Shown here: positions 51,401-63,244 of the stretch, one piece after another
Layout: every line of letters starts with the position of its first letter
Position numbering within the stretch: the first letter of the stretch is position 1
From: Neodiprion pinetum
Lineage: Eukaryota > Arthropoda > Insecta > Hymenoptera > Diprionidae
Direction of reading: 5' to 3'
Assembly (NCBI RefSeq): GCF_021155775.2
Contig: NC_060235.2
Coordinates: 16,145,193 to 16,209,192 of the forward strand
Length of the DNA: 64,000 nucleotides
Position numbers and translations under genes: made by a program
The notes under the pieces: model-generated
What the model was told of the DNA's origin: nothing
What the model saw: the letters and a program-made list of their open reading frames with translations, nothing else
Database searches by the model: none

Positions 51401-52526
51401 AGATGCTCGTCGAGCATAGGAACGGAGCCTTCGTACGCCATGAAAGGGACACAGTCAGCTGTGCGTGAATTCGTCCCTGAAGTCGCGGCTAGGAGGATCT
51501 GGAATTGGCACAATTCCGTAATCGGCCTCCGCATCATCCTCATAATCCTACAATCGCTAATATTTGCTTACCTACCGTGTACCGTGTAAGACGACCGCGG
51601 TCCCTCGCTCTGATTACCTGACATCCATTTTCGTCGATTTGCCGTCTTCGACGCTTGACCGGCTGACGAAGCTTCCTCGGGAGATGAGACGGGAGACATT
51701 CAACGCCTCGAGTGACGTAATCTCCAAAGGAACGTGACGATCGTCGAATGACGGTGGCTCAACGGGGACGATACTTCGCTACTTTGACGGACATTTTATT
51801 CCGATCCTCGGTCGGTGCTGTCCGTACCTTACTGTCTCGTGTCAAAGTCAAAGACGACGACGACGTCGACTCTCTCGAGGATGAGATACACCTCTGACTT
51901 ACACATCTCCCGCGAGTTGGTTGGCTGGCACGCGGTACATACACGATGCATACGTCCTACTCGTGTCGCGGGTTTGGTCTCTCTCTCTCTCTCTCTGGCT
52001 CTCTCTCTCCCGCGACGCAAGTTGGTTGGTGGGGACTTCGGTCCGGCTTCGTTCGGTCTCTCCGATCCAGAGTCACCAACCAACCAGTCAGCTTAGCACC
52101 ACAAGCTAGATAGCTGGCTAACCAACTGTTTTATTTCACCGCGTTGCGCCGCAGGTCCACCACCCCGTTCACATTTCTATCGAATCCGAACTTCGAGTCA
52201 CCGATACTCGTTGGGGATTCACGGTTTCACTATCAATCTTACCGGCAGTTCGGCGTTTTGAGGTGCGCGATACCATTTTCCCCGCGAGAAATTTCTACGC
52301 GTGTAACGAGGTAACGACTCGTCGACTAGGTGTTCAAGATAATATTAAAAATAACCCGCTCTGCCTACGCCGTCATCCCGGAGGAGTCAAGTGTCTACCA
52401 CTGCCAAGTCGAAACAGTAGCGTTGCATGGACACGTATAAGTTTTGGCAAAAAAAAATCGTTCCGAGTGTACGATATGCATGAAGTGTGATCGAAACGAG
52501 AGTCGGGGGTGAGATGAGAATCGATT
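48404..52526. other. intronic sequence upstream of the second candidate first exon
   Basis: Simple repeats ((TACC)n near 48613-48640, (TA)n near 50240-50262, (CT)n near 50297-50320). From about 51300 to 52300 the sequence becomes CpG-rich, with a cAMP-response-element-like TGACGTAA at 51713-51720 and a CAGCTG E-box at 51456-51461, which would suit a promoter for the open segment at 52527. An 89-codon minus-strand frame at 51274-51543 has no recognised relatives and is not called. Confidence 0.35.
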
Positions 52527-53039
52527 ATGGATCGCAGCTATCGCGGTGTTGAGGAGGGTTGTGCAACTGATGCAAAGGTACATCCAGGGTTCGAAATGAT
52601 CAACCACCAGCGAAGCTTTAAGCTTGCACTCGGTGACTTCCGTGGCCCTGGAGATGACGAGGGTAAACTTGCCCGTGACTTTTACCAATTTCGCGTCAAC
52701 AACGCAGATGACGACATTCCGACGACTGTCCGTGTGGATCGAGCTGCCGCTTCGCGGTGCGATAACAAAATACATTACCAAAGTATCGAGAACCACAATC
52801 ATCGAACTCTCCACGGTTGTCCGCAAAGTTCTGGAGGGAACGTTCCTTACAGTAACTGCAACGATCACGCGACCCTCGTACGCCGGACGAATCACGACGG
52901 TGTCGTCGTCACGTCTCCGATGACCCAGCTGTGCAATTCGGTATCGCCGATCATCACCGGCGGCGCGGGTTGCAGCGTATCGACAAACTCGTCGGCGAAT
53001 TATTGGAAACAGTACTGCTGCACTGGACAGGAAAGCGGG
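52527..53039 (+). CDS. possible second alternative first exon of da (uncertain)
   Basis: Open from ATG at 52527 (A at -3, G at +4), 10 bases after an in-frame stop at 52515-52517, to a GTAAAA donor at 53040. It is exactly 171 codons and phase 0, so it could splice in frame to 60124; the open frame would otherwise stop 21 bases later. The C-terminal part is Ser/Asn/Cys-rich (TQLCNSVSPIITGG, NSSANYWKQYCC). I do not recognise it. A CpG-rich, promoter-like region lies just upstream. Against it: two other frames on both strands are also long and open here (including 166 codons on the minus strand), so this may just be stop-poor sequence. Internal Met starts at 52596 and 52920 are possible. Confidence 0.38.
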
Positions 53040-54983
53040 GTAAAATCATTTAAATTATTGTAACCATTCGCTTGGCCTACCTGCGCAATGAATTTTCAAA
53101 GACACGGAAAAGTCCCGCTTCAACGATGCGGATTCCCTGTACCTACCGGGTGGGGGTCAAAACTTGGAAGGGTCAATATTTCGAATAATCGAACGAACAT
53201 ATCGAAATTTCAAACGTGCGAAAATAAAGTAACGAAAGATGAACCGTTCGAAATTTTGATTTTTGAAACTGTCACTGTCGTGTCAAGTCGTTCTACTAAT
53301 TCCTACCCTTCCAAGTTTTTACCTCCGCTCTAACTATACACTGTTGCCGAATACCCACCCTTTGGTATTTTATCCTTGACGATTTTTCGCGTCTACGCGT
53401 CCACCCTCCTTTCGAGAGGCGTATGAATTTACGTAGTATGTACGTAGTGAAGACCCCAACGCGATTCTCAGAGGATATTGCGAGACGTAGGCAAGCCACG
53501 CATCACGTCAAGATTCGGTATGCGAGGGCGCGTCGATTCTTTTAATATGATTGCTTGATGCTCAATGCGCTTACTAATACGGAATATTATTATTCGGTGG
53601 AGAGATTTATACCGAGCTACACTCACGGAGTTCAATGCAGCGGCACGTGGGCTTGGGACATTAAGAATCGAACGGCGTTTTGGTAGTAAAGATGCGAGGG
53701 AATTTCAAAGGTGTAGATAACGATGCGTGTAGGATAATGACGGATTATTACGAGCTTTACTAAATTTTATTTTAACTCATATTTTTTTTTTTTTTAATCT
53801 TGCATCATCGCTGAATCAATCGTCGCGGTATTCTAAGAGAAGATACTTCTGTTGTCTGATTAATACCGATGAATTATCGCCGATCGCAATGAACGCTCTC
53901 ATAAAACTGTCACGTAGTGCATAAAATCGATGAAAACTTTGTCGTCGCTATTTTGTGTAACTTTCCTGGTAGCCTGGTTAATTTCTGTACGTGGTTGTTG
54001 TTCGTTGTTTTCTTTTCCTTTCATCAAACTCTTCTTTCTCTACGATCCTTGCGGTGTAAAAAAAAAGAAATTGACAATCGCTACGCGTACAATATTTAGT
54101 CGCTAGTCGTTGATACGTGGTCTGACTGTATAGCAAGGTGAGAATCGGCCAGGTGTACTTTATTCTTACTTACTTACATATACTTACTTACTCCTTCGCC
54201 CGCGGTACGTACAACTTATACGGCCGTACGTGTCCGCCTCCCCTCCCCCCACCCTATTTTCACCTCCTTGGCTTCTCCCATCTTTTATATATATATATAT
54301 AGCAGGTATACCTCCATGTGCAACGACGTACTACGTAGAGTCAGGACTTATAGTCGCGTTACTCTGCTGTGCATTTTGTCGACTAAAATAATACTTGTGG
54401 GAATGAGGCGACGTAACTAAACCTCGATGTTAAATTATTATTATTATTTTATTTTATTTTTGTTTCTCTTTCTTCTTCTCTTTTCTTCTCAACACCGCGA
54501 TTGCAAATATATATTAGTACAAACGTAGGTCGGTAATTGCGGTATCGTATGATCAGAATCACTACTCGGTATGCTTACAATTAGACTTGTTCATATTTTA
54601 TACCCGTTTAGTTACACGCATGACGTGTACATATAATATACCTATGTGTAGGTATAATATAATATACGAATGACGCGTCGCGCGATCTCGAGTCGTTGCG
54701 CACCTGCTGCACTCGGCATCAGCGTTACTTCAGGGATCATTCAGGGTTACTTATCTTATTCTTGTCTCATTTCCAAAGATTACCCACCGCGCGTATACGA
54801 CCGCATATCTGGCCATATAGATTCGCTGCTAAGGCTGCGAATGCGAAGGTCGAGGGTCGTGGCAGGAAAGAGACGCACCATAATCGACAACGACGATGCT
54901 AATCGTATAAGTTCTTTCGCAGTTTTCCCGTGCTGAATTTATCGCGTCACTGCAACACAAGTCACCATTTACCCTATAAGGGT
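53040..54983. other. intronic sequence, no gene recognised
   Basis: A T run near 53780-53797 and a short (TA)n at about 54287-54300. No supported features. Confidence 0.4.
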
Positions 54984-55222
54984 AATCATGGACGAGGTTG
55001 AAGTTAGTAACGTTATCGTAACGAAACGTTGTGAAAAAAAATCAGTATTTGCTTTATATTCATAATGATTTTGAAGGATCTAGAATCGCAAGATGTGAGT
55101 ACGTTTTGTTTCATTACGATTTACTGAATTTCTCACAGTTCCTAAATTGCGAGATAATGTAGGTTTTTCCTTAGCATGAATCGTTACGATAACGTTACTA
55201 ACTGCAACACGATAATCATGGA
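54984..55222. mobile_element. GAAGTTAGTAACG foldback MITE, copy 2
   Basis: Left arm atcatggacgaggttgaagttagtaacgttatcgtaacg; right arm cgttacgataacgttactaactgcaacacgataatcatgg. About 240 bp, non-coding. Shares the inner arm with the 46559-46833 element, with different outermost bases. Confidence 0.7.
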
Positions 55223-58156
55223 TATAGTTAGAGCCGGTTGTTGTACCGCGGTTATACCTCGCTCCGTTTATCACATGCAGCTTGGTAAAATGTTTTCGGA
55301 ACGAACGAACGTCTCTTTTCTTCTTGACGTGTATTAGCGATTATGAAAATTGAACAGCGAATTGGTACGGAATCCTTAATTCTTGGCGATGATCATATTT
55401 ATTTAATACGTTTTCAGGGGAACCCTCGTAACTTCACTATAAGGTTCGCTTCGCTGTCCGTCTGTAAAGACCGTTTTTCTCAGGAACGGGTTGAGGTATC
55501 AAGTTAAAATTAATATCAAATACTAATATCTACGGTCCCTTGGAGGTGTAAAAAATTCAAACTTCTAAGTCAACGCGATGAAAATATACGCCCATTCATG
55601 TCACATATCTCGATACTTCCAGTTGCCCTAGAATCATGAAATTTGTAAAGAAGCAATGTCTCACAGCACAAGTAAATTAAAAAGTCCAAAAAATAATAAC
55701 TAAGTTTGTACAGAACCCTCAGGGCCCGAGTCCTACTCGCACTTGTCCGGATTCTTTTTCTGGCGTTCGATGAGGGATGAAATTTGTGACAGATAAGGGG
55801 GGGGGGGGGGGGGGACTCTAGTAGTTGACGTTGCATATGACGTACAAGTATACCGCAACGTAAAAAGGGGGGGGGGGGGGGAGCGTGTCGTATGTTTTGC
55901 GGCGTGGGAAGCTCGCGTGCCCACGCTGAATCAACAGGTTACCTTCCTTGCCGCGTTTGTTATACGTACGTCTATAAGTATACAAACGTGTATGCAAAAG
56001 TCGGTGGGTGGGTGGGTGGGTGGGGGTGAAGGGCTTAAGAACGTCTCAATTTGTCTGTTAACCGTAACTCGCATACATCCATTCCTCGTGTATTGTAATA
56101 CGTTTGAGGTGGTGTCGTGTCGCGAGGGTGACCGTTGAAACGCACCGAAGGCAACACTGACCGGAAATATACGTCTGTAACTTACACGAATATACATCGG
56201 GAAGTGGCAACACGAAATATCCATCCACGTACATTTCCGTATATCTAAATGTCTGGCGGTGCAGGCTGCTTATAGCTGGACACCCGTGCATGGGAAAAGG
56301 CAACGACGACCCGCCCGTATAACGTAAGAAACTTCTGACGAGAGCCGGTTGGGGCGAAAAGAAAAAAAAAAACGAAAGAGGGAAAGAATGGAATGACTCG
56401 TACGAAGAAGACGAAGAATAATTAAAGAGGGAAAAAGAAGGAGGATAATGAGATGGAGGTAATTTGCATAAACGCCGTAAGGGGGAGGGATCGAGTGTAA
56501 CGTGAGTGGTATAATAACTATACCTTGTAATTGCCTAGCGAGCATTCATTCTAATGCTTCTTTTTCTTTTCTTTTTTTTTTTCACGGTGCCTGTTTTTTC
56601 TTTTTCCGTTTCTGTGTAATTATTTTATTTGTTTATTTATTTATTTATTTTTTTTTTTTTCACTTTCCATGCGTATATCAGGTACAAATTCGAACGTCGG
56701 GTACAAAAAAAAGTACTGTAGGGTGTATGCATCGTTGCACTTTGTTTTTGCACTATAGATCAACGCGTTACGGTAATATTATGAACCGCCGCACTGCTGC
56801 AACGCAGAGCAATTCGATTCTTGTAACGCTGCTGTATACATTTTGTGCGCGTATAGATATATGTTGTTGTTGTTGTTGTTATTATGGAAATTATTATAGA
56901 TACGGTTTGCGTTACTCGAGAGTCGAAGAACCTCTCTGCAGCCACTGGTGTTGCAAAAAGGTAGAAAGAAAAGGAGAACAAAAAAAAAAACGTCCACACT
57001 TGCATAGGTGTGTAAATGAGAAATGAGAAACCTTTGTGGTGGTGTCGGTCATACACGCGTCACTCAAGGCCACGCGATCAGAAATTCAATCGACTATACC
57101 TAGATCAGGTATATAGTACAGGCACGTGTGCTTAGAAGATGGATAAGTGTGGTCCAGGTCGATTATACCCCGACTTTCACGAAATTAAGATTCGTCGTCG
57201 CGGATTGACATACTTGCCAATAAACAATCGTCGTCTATATATTTATATGCGTGATGAAAAATCGAGTGGTGTGCAGTTGGTACGAAGCGCAGAAAATTAT
57301 AGGTACATACTTGTCAGACGTGAATCATGAAATTGTTATACCTTATAAGTCGATGCTTATTGAATTTGTCCTGCGACGAGATGATCCATTATTTGTCTAA
57401 TGCCACAAGTATATTACCCGGGAAAACGGTTATTCACGCGTTATTGGCTGAGTTCCCACGGTTCAACGGGTGTGACACTGTATGGATACCAACAGCATAT
57501 ACCTCTATACCTGCGGTATAATAAAACATACGGGCAAAGAAGTGTGTGTATAGGTAATAGGTTATAAGCCGCGATGCTAAGATGAAATTTAACGATAAGA
57601 CACCTGCGCTGGTCGGTACATTCGTACGGTCTCGGCGGGAACACGGCTAAGAGAGCTACGAGGTTCTTGGGTAATTAATGCAAGGTTAATTTACTTGTCT
57701 CGTACTATTTGGTCATCTTCCCTGGCTTCGAGAGAGAGAGAAAGAGAGAGATAGGCAGATTGTTTCTACGAGGTCGACAAACAATTAAGAAGCTGTTTCC
57801 GTGCACGTGTCTGTATTACATTTAGGAAATGAGGGAGAAAGATAGTGAGAAGAAGGGGAGTAGGGTAAGAGGTAGAGAAACAAGAAATAGGTGAAGGAAA
57901 AAAGGAACAACAAACTTTTGACTCGTCAACGCGCGATCGTTCGTTCGGGTCGTTAATTGTAACAGAATTTAAATAAAGTTTAAAAGGTGTATCAAATACG
58001 GCACGATAGAAAAAGAAAGAGATACGGAGAGAGAAAAAGCGCGACTGACATTTCGTGTCTCTCGCGCTCTTCGACACGTGTGCGCTTGCACACATACACA
58101 GAGAGGGAGAGGGAGAGGGAGAGGGAGAGGGAGAGGGAGAGGGAGAGGGAGAGGGA

Positions 58157-58193
<37 letters not shown>

Positions 58194-60123
58194 TTAACGA
58201 GCAGAATGCCCCGACTTATAACACAATACACACATACATGTGAGATATACGTACAATATGTTGAATAAATTCACACTGTCAATATCATCAGATCTATCAT
58301 TCTGTTTTTATATCTATGTACGTATGTATGTATGACCACATTATAGGTACTCGCGAATCAATAGTATACCTAAAGTATACCTATTTGCGGTTTGCATCAA
58401 AAAGAAGGAGGGATGGAGAAAACAATAAAAAAAAATCGCAATATTATCACCGTTAGACACAGAATGATCTATGGATCTTAAGACGGCAGGTGCACCTCTG
58501 TATAGCTATATTGTAACCTATGTAGGTACAGATATGTGAAACAACTCACATGCGGGCGATGTAGACGTATGTACAGGCATAGTACTGACATGCCTCCGGC
58601 GCAAGATCCGTTCCGACTTTTTTTCTCTTGTTAGACTCGACTCCTTTTCCGTTATTATCCGTACTCTTTAATTGCTCTTCGATGCTCGTACTACTCGTCG
58701 GTCATTATTTATTCACTCATTTCATTACTTGTCCGTCTTTTCATAAATTGACAGATGTAACAAACCCTGATCTACGCTGCGCGATTACCGCAGTTTGTGG
58801 ATATTCACAGCGGGTTGCGATTGTATTTCTCTTGCTCGTTCCGATATTCCGACCTCACGCCAATCTCTGTAGTCAGATTTTTGTCGCGTTGGCCGTATGG
58901 CGAACCTCAAGAGTTATATACGACCTACGTTAGTATAGGAAAGAAAGGACGACACGTTGCCCGATGTCCCGACGTCTAAATCAATGCTTCTATCGGACAG
59001 TTATATTGCCAAAGAAATCGCTGACGTTGCTGACCCCGAGGGAAAGAGGAGATACGGAACCCGACGTAATATTAGGATTCCGTTCGGTCGGACGTTCTTA
59101 TATTGTAATATAGGTATCGCCGTTTGCTTCCGTAGGTGTTGAAGTACAATTTATCTCTTTCCGTGATGTCTTAATATATGAATTACGATGATTTCTGTCG
59201 GGTTTGGTGGCGAGACTACGGGATCATCGATTCGTTGACTAGACACCGACGACGGTAACGCCATGAAATAGAAAGCTATGCTGACTTTGTCGTCCTGACT
59301 TGAAACAAACAAAACCGAAAGAAGCACAAAAAATTGAAGAGATACATGACAACGCCTCCCTCTCCACCTCAATGACTCTTGGGACATCAACCTGCAACCA
59401 CACTGCGATACGGAACGGAAGAGGAAATGTTAAATGCTGGAACCTTTAAGAGAGGCGGCTTGAGCTAGAGTCGCATACTTGAAGCGACAGTATTGCCTTA
59501 CCCTTCGTCGGATGCGGGCGAAACCTTTGTGTGACATGGGACAGAAGTTACCGTCCCGATTTAACGTATAAACATTGTTCGTTATCGGTGATCGGTGTTT
59601 ATTTATTCATATTTTCGTTTTTTTCGTTTCATTTTTATCCTAAGTTTTGCGGTCAGAAATTAATCCATTCGAGATAGGCACACACACTGTGTTTGCGATT
59701 GCAGGTTTAAAATGTTCGTGTATCCGATCAGCTACGGAGCTCATAAAATGGTACCAAAACTCGGCTAAATATGCGTAATGTATAACACAGATAAAATGCT
59801 AATCGAAGATGCACGCAACTATCTCATCGTGGAAATAGTTGGAAGTTATGAAAGTTTCGTATCTCTCAACTTCTTCGCGTTTTGTATTTTTTCTCGATTT
59901 GACGATAATTTCCATACAATATCTGCGCCTTTTATATATTTTTCTAAATCAAAGATATCAGGATTGATGATCAGTTTTTGAACATCTGTTTGTAAAATAT
60001 AATTAAATCCATCGATCGCTGATCCTTGAGTTGAATTCATAAGAAAAATGTATTCATTTTTATATAACGATAGATCGACCGATGTGATTGTTAAAATTTT
60101 GGATATTTTTCATCTGCTTTCAG
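55223..60123. other. intronic sequence before the downstream exon cluster
   Basis: Two G runs (55797-55814 and 55867-55881), (GGGT)n near 56006-56024, T-rich tracts near 56570-56660, a GAGGGA repeat at about 58101-58187 and scattered microsatellites. No coding sequence or RNA recognised. The acceptor tctgctttcag ends it. Confidence 0.4.
58101..58188. repeat. (GAGGGA)n / (GA)n microsatellite
   Basis: About fourteen copies of a GAGGGA hexamer followed by pure GA dinucleotides. Open in both directions as Glu/Gly or Ser/Leu repeats, which explains the spurious open frames here. Confidence 0.9.
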
Positions 60124-60208
60124 TATGGCTCCGACGAATTCGGTCAGGACTCACCAAGGTACACCTCCCCAAAAGCCGCGGCACTCTACGCCGACCACTA
60201 TTATCTTG
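60124..60208 (+). CDS. da: da exon: YGSDEFGQDSPRYTSPKAA segment
   Basis: An 85-bp exon, acceptor ctgctttcag, donor gtgagt; enters in phase 0, leaves in phase 1. It encodes YGSDEFGQDSPRYTSPKAA followed by ALYADHYYL. Human TCF4 has the equivalent YAPS...YNRDSPGYPSSKP, so frame and identity are secure. In vertebrates this is the first shared exon of long and HEBAlt-type short isoforms; here it is the phase-compatible target for the 9424, 24600 and 53039 donors. The acidic and Pro/Ser content is typical of E-protein activation and linker regions. Confidence 0.93.
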
Positions 60209-60971
60209 GTGAGTGTATAATTATTCTCTTCAGATTTTTCATTAATCTCATTTATAGCTTCATCCTTTTCCATTCATATATAATACCATTTACCTCGTGC
60301 TGTAAGCACCACCTCATCCTACAACCAGCTTTGTCCCTCTCCTTTTTTTTTTTTTTTAACTGTTATTCGTAGAAGTGGTTGTGAAGTAAACTGAGTAGAA
60401 TATACTAATAAACGAGGAAGTGATATGAAATAAAGAAATGGTCGACACTTCGGCCGAAGTTGTTTTTCTACTGTACCTCCCTACTATTTACGTCTATCCG
60501 TTTCGCGGCAAAGACTGCTGCTTCGGAGATCGATATGTAATATTAAATGTTCCGTGTGCGGGGAATATTACTTTTCTTTCTAAAGAAGTACAATAACCTG
60601 CCGGAGAGAACTATATGTGTCTCGTAATTTTTATTAAACTTCTTTCACTTCGTATCGCTGCTTAGACAGAAAGGTGATACTATAGAACTGATCCTGTGGG
60701 TCGATAATAGGTGCAAGAACAAAGTAAACTTTGCAATTTTCAAATTTTCAATTTCATTACCATCAAATTGGGAGTTGGATGGGGTTTGCCAATTGAAGAG
60801 AACGAACTTGTTTGGAAAGTATCATTAGGTTCAATAACTCGACAATCAATTTTTGTGCTCCATCGGAAACTGTGTTTTGAAACTTGGCTGCTAGTCCATC
60901 CATCCATTCATCTTCTCAATTAATACGCAAATGTCACAAAAATCAATTAATATATGGTTATTCTCGTTCAG
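60209..60971 (+). other. da intron (763 bp)
   Basis: Bounded by gtgagt and attctcgttcag. No element recognised. Confidence 0.8.
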
Positions 60972-61108
60972 ATGACAACGGACCTGGAGCGGGCCCTGGT
61001 GATCCATGGACAGGAAGCACAGGCGGAGTGCAACCTCCGTACAGTGGCTACGCACCATCCCATTTGGCACAGCCAGCTTACCCCATGCACATACCCCATG
61101 ACCCTATG
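60972..61108 (+). CDS. da: da exon: DPW...GY segment
   Basis: A 137-bp exon, acceptor tctcgttcag, donor gtaaga; enters in phase 1, leaves in phase 0. It encodes (D)DNGPGAGPGDPWTGSTGG, then QPPYSGYAPSHLAQPAYPMH and IPHDPM. The DPW...GY pattern corresponds to [20 protein letters not shown] in TCF4. Pro/Gly/Ser-rich and predicted disordered. The first codon is shared with 60208. Confidence 0.92.
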
Positions 61109-61766
61109 GTAAGAATGGATAAGTTTTATTGCAATTAATAACACTGAGGAGTTCAGTGGTACGTGCGACTGCAGTTCGCTGAGAAACTGCGGCAAAGTGC
61201 AGGTACAGATCAGAATATTAGGCTCTGATTTATTGTAAGCAACGTTATAGAAGTTTGAAATACAAATGTTCGTGAATTCATCTACAACAATTATTATTGA
61301 TCAGCGGATAGCCTCGTTACCTCTTTCTGTAGGGTTGAGAGGCTGAGAGACACTGGGGAAATGCAGCATGAGCCGAATGAGTCAGAGTATCTATATATAG
61401 TTCAGCTCTCCTGCTACATCATGTTTCTAGTCAAGTGCAGCAAGCAGCCTCTGTTTGATTTACGCAATTACACTACTTAGCGATACGACCGCTGCGCGCT
61501 ACTATCCTCCTACTACTACCTCATTTTTATACCTACTAGATCTCGTACCAACACAGAAGTCTTCTTTGAAAGTCATTGATGTATGTTATATAGTCGAAGT
61601 AGAAAGGGAAAAGAATGTATTGAGAAATCAAGATATAGAGCTTATGCGATTATTTATATGACTTTAAACCCTCATTGAGGAGTTCAGTATTGTTTTTCGA
61701 CTCCTTGGCAATTTTCAATAACAAGAATGATCATTGTAATGATGAATAAAACATTTCCAATTCAAG
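61109..61766 (+). other. da intron (658 bp)
   Basis: Bounded by gtaaga and tttccaattcaag. The acceptor has a weak pyrimidine tract. No other feature seen. Confidence 0.8.
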
Positions 61767-62033
61767 GCATATCCCGTGATATCGCCGAATGGTGATACGG
61801 CAGCCCCGATACTTGGTTCAGCTGTTACGAGTGCTGCGTCTTTACCACCGATGTCAACGTTTCGAGGTAGCGCGGCTGTAGCAGCTGGCAGTGGGACGGG
61901 AGCTCCATCTCCCGCTTCCTTGCAGTACAGCCACAGCCCCGGAGCTCCGCCACCAGCCCCCAGTGCACCAAGTGCGACAACCAACAACCAGCCAACGCCA
62001 GGAGACACCCTTGGCAAAGCGCTTGCCTCTGTT
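61767..62033 (+). CDS. da: da exon: LPPMSTF...LGKALAS
   Basis: A 267-bp exon (89 codons, phase 0/0) after ttcaattcaag. It encodes AYPVISPNGDTAAPI, then SLPPMSTFRGSAAV, a long Ala/Ser/Pro-rich linker and PGDTLGKALASV. TCF4 has the same order (LSYPSHSS...LPPMSTF...TGDALGKALASIYSPD), making this one of the firmest matches. LGKALAS marks the start of E-protein activation domain 2 (the loop-helix region). Two donors three bases apart exist: GCCTCT|gttgtg (end 62030) and GTT|gtgagt (end 62033). The latter is the stronger consensus and adds one Val; the former gives ASIYP exactly as in vertebrates. Confidence 0.93.
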
Positions 62034-62233
62034 GTGAGTGCAAGAGTACGTGTCCCTCACGCATCTCATTTCTTCTTAAAGCCGATGTCGACTAAACCCA
62101 GTAAAATAGTTAACCTTGTGCGGAAATTTATCCCAAGCAAAGCAATTTATGCATGTGTATAAGACGCATTGAACAGTTTCTCAAATGCGGTATAGATTTT
62201 GAACGAATATTGATTGTCTTTTCATTTCCTCAG
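62034..62233 (+). other. da intron (200 bp)
   Basis: A short intron with gtgagt donor and ttttcatttcctcag acceptor. Confidence 0.85.
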
Positions 62234-62398
62234 ATTTATCCCACGGACCAATCGGTATCTAGCTATAGCAGTAACCCTTCGACGCCGGTTAGCTCACCCC
62301 CTCCGTTAACGGGCTCTGCACCAGGCTGGGCCTCAGGCACAGCCCCAGTTTCCCCACATTTTGCGGCAGACCCAAATCGTGGCGGAACTATTCACATG
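62234..62398 (+). CDS. da: da exon: [16 protein letters not shown] (activation domain 2)
   Basis: A 165-bp, phase 0/0 exon between tttcctcag and gtaagt. It encodes [32 protein letters not shown] and ends NRGGTIHM. Drosophila has MYMPADQSISSFGSNPSTPV and human TCF4 [20 protein letters not shown] at the same place, so the identification is very strong. Together with the preceding exon it forms the conserved activation domain 2 core. The Gly/Ser-rich remainder is less conserved. Confidence 0.95.
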
Positions 62399-63184
62399 GT
62401 AAGTTTTATTTACTTGTGATTTTGTCTGAAGACATTATTGTCTTTTACCCACCTGTCCCTTTTTGATATACCTGTCCTTTCTTTTCTTGCTTTATCCCTC
62501 TTTCCCCTCCCTTTACTCATTATGTATTTTACATCAACATAAATTGGATAATAGGCTGTTTTACTGCATTAATTACCCAGTAAAAGTTGCTTTGATTAAT
62601 TATTTTTCTCAGCAACTATTCGAAACCTTTCTACGACTAGCCTTAACAGTTCTTGTTTAGGTTAGCTAAAAATGGGATGCGATGAACTCCTGATAATACT
62701 CTCACGTATACGTGTAATAAAAACCAATAGGCAGCGAGAGTATTTTTATACAACTAAAGACGAACTATGGATTTGCAGTGTACAAAATTGGAGAAAATCA
62801 AAGAACTCCATGGAATAGTTGCTGAATACTAAGAGCATAACTACACATATCTTTTCCCTTGAAGGATTTCGATCTAAACATTGTTGAGAGATTAATTGTT
62901 TTCATTAAAACGCATAGATGGTAGACTCGGAATTATTCTAACGAACTGAAAATTGTTCTAATTTCATTATTTCAATGGAAATAGCTTTGGGGATGCACAA
63001 AGCATGAGAAACACACGGTGAGGAAGAGAAAGAGAAAGAGAAAGAGAAAGAGAGAGTGCACCAATAATTAATTTATTTTTTGTGTTGTCTTTTCTTTTTA
63101 ACTTTTTACCCTTCTTGTTTGTTGTGAACGTTGTGTTGAATTGGTTGTTTTGGTTTTGTTGTTGCGTTGGTGTTGTGTGTGAAG
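62399..63184 (+). other. da intron (786 bp)
   Basis: Bounded by gtaagt and gttgtgtgtgaag. Contains an AGAAAG repeat near 63027-63056. The acceptor side is G/T-rich with few C, weaker than the other acceptors in the gene. Confidence 0.75.
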
Positions 63185-63244
63185 CCGGCACCAGAGCAGC
63201 AGAGGCTAGATGATGCCATCGGCTTCCTGCGCGACCATGCCGAG
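63185..63244 (+). CDS. da: da exon, variant A of the RLDDAI segment
   Basis: A 60-bp, phase 0/0 exon with acceptor gtgtgtgaag and donor gtgagg, encoding PAPEQQRLDDAIGFLRDHAE. It is homologous to the first 20 codons of the exon at 63796 (RLDDAI.(F/V)LR.HAE) and to the RLDDAIHVLRNHAV segment conserved in vertebrate E-proteins. Inclusion, skipping or mutually exclusive use all keep frame. High GC and clean coding contrast with the intron. The weak acceptor suggests regulated inclusion. Being short and lacking the ME.R before RLDDAI, it is likely the derived copy. Confidence 0.78.

Larger units (their letters stand above)
9425..60123 (+). other. da: 50.7 kb da intron with alternative-promoter and recursive-splice candidates
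   Basis: Starts with gtaagt at 9425 and ends with tctgctttcag at 60123. Exons on both sides are phase 0. The position corresponds to the vertebrate E-protein intron just before the YAPS...DSP.YPS segment, where TCF4 and TCF12 have internal promoters for short isoforms. In this intron are two ATG-started, phase-0 open segments with donors (24409-24600 and 52527-53039), zero-length exon candidates at 41283/41284 and 48403/48404, GC-rich patches, and most of the mobile elements in the window. Confidence 0.8.

Noticed and set aside
52395..52895. 166-codon minus-strand open frame
   Set aside because: Overlaps the + candidate exon in a stop-poor region; hydrophobic Val/Thr-rich translation has no recognised family and no splice or promoter support.
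58055..58243. Glu/Arg/Gly and Ser/Leu repeat proteins
   Set aside because: Direct translation of the GAGGGA/GA microsatellite.
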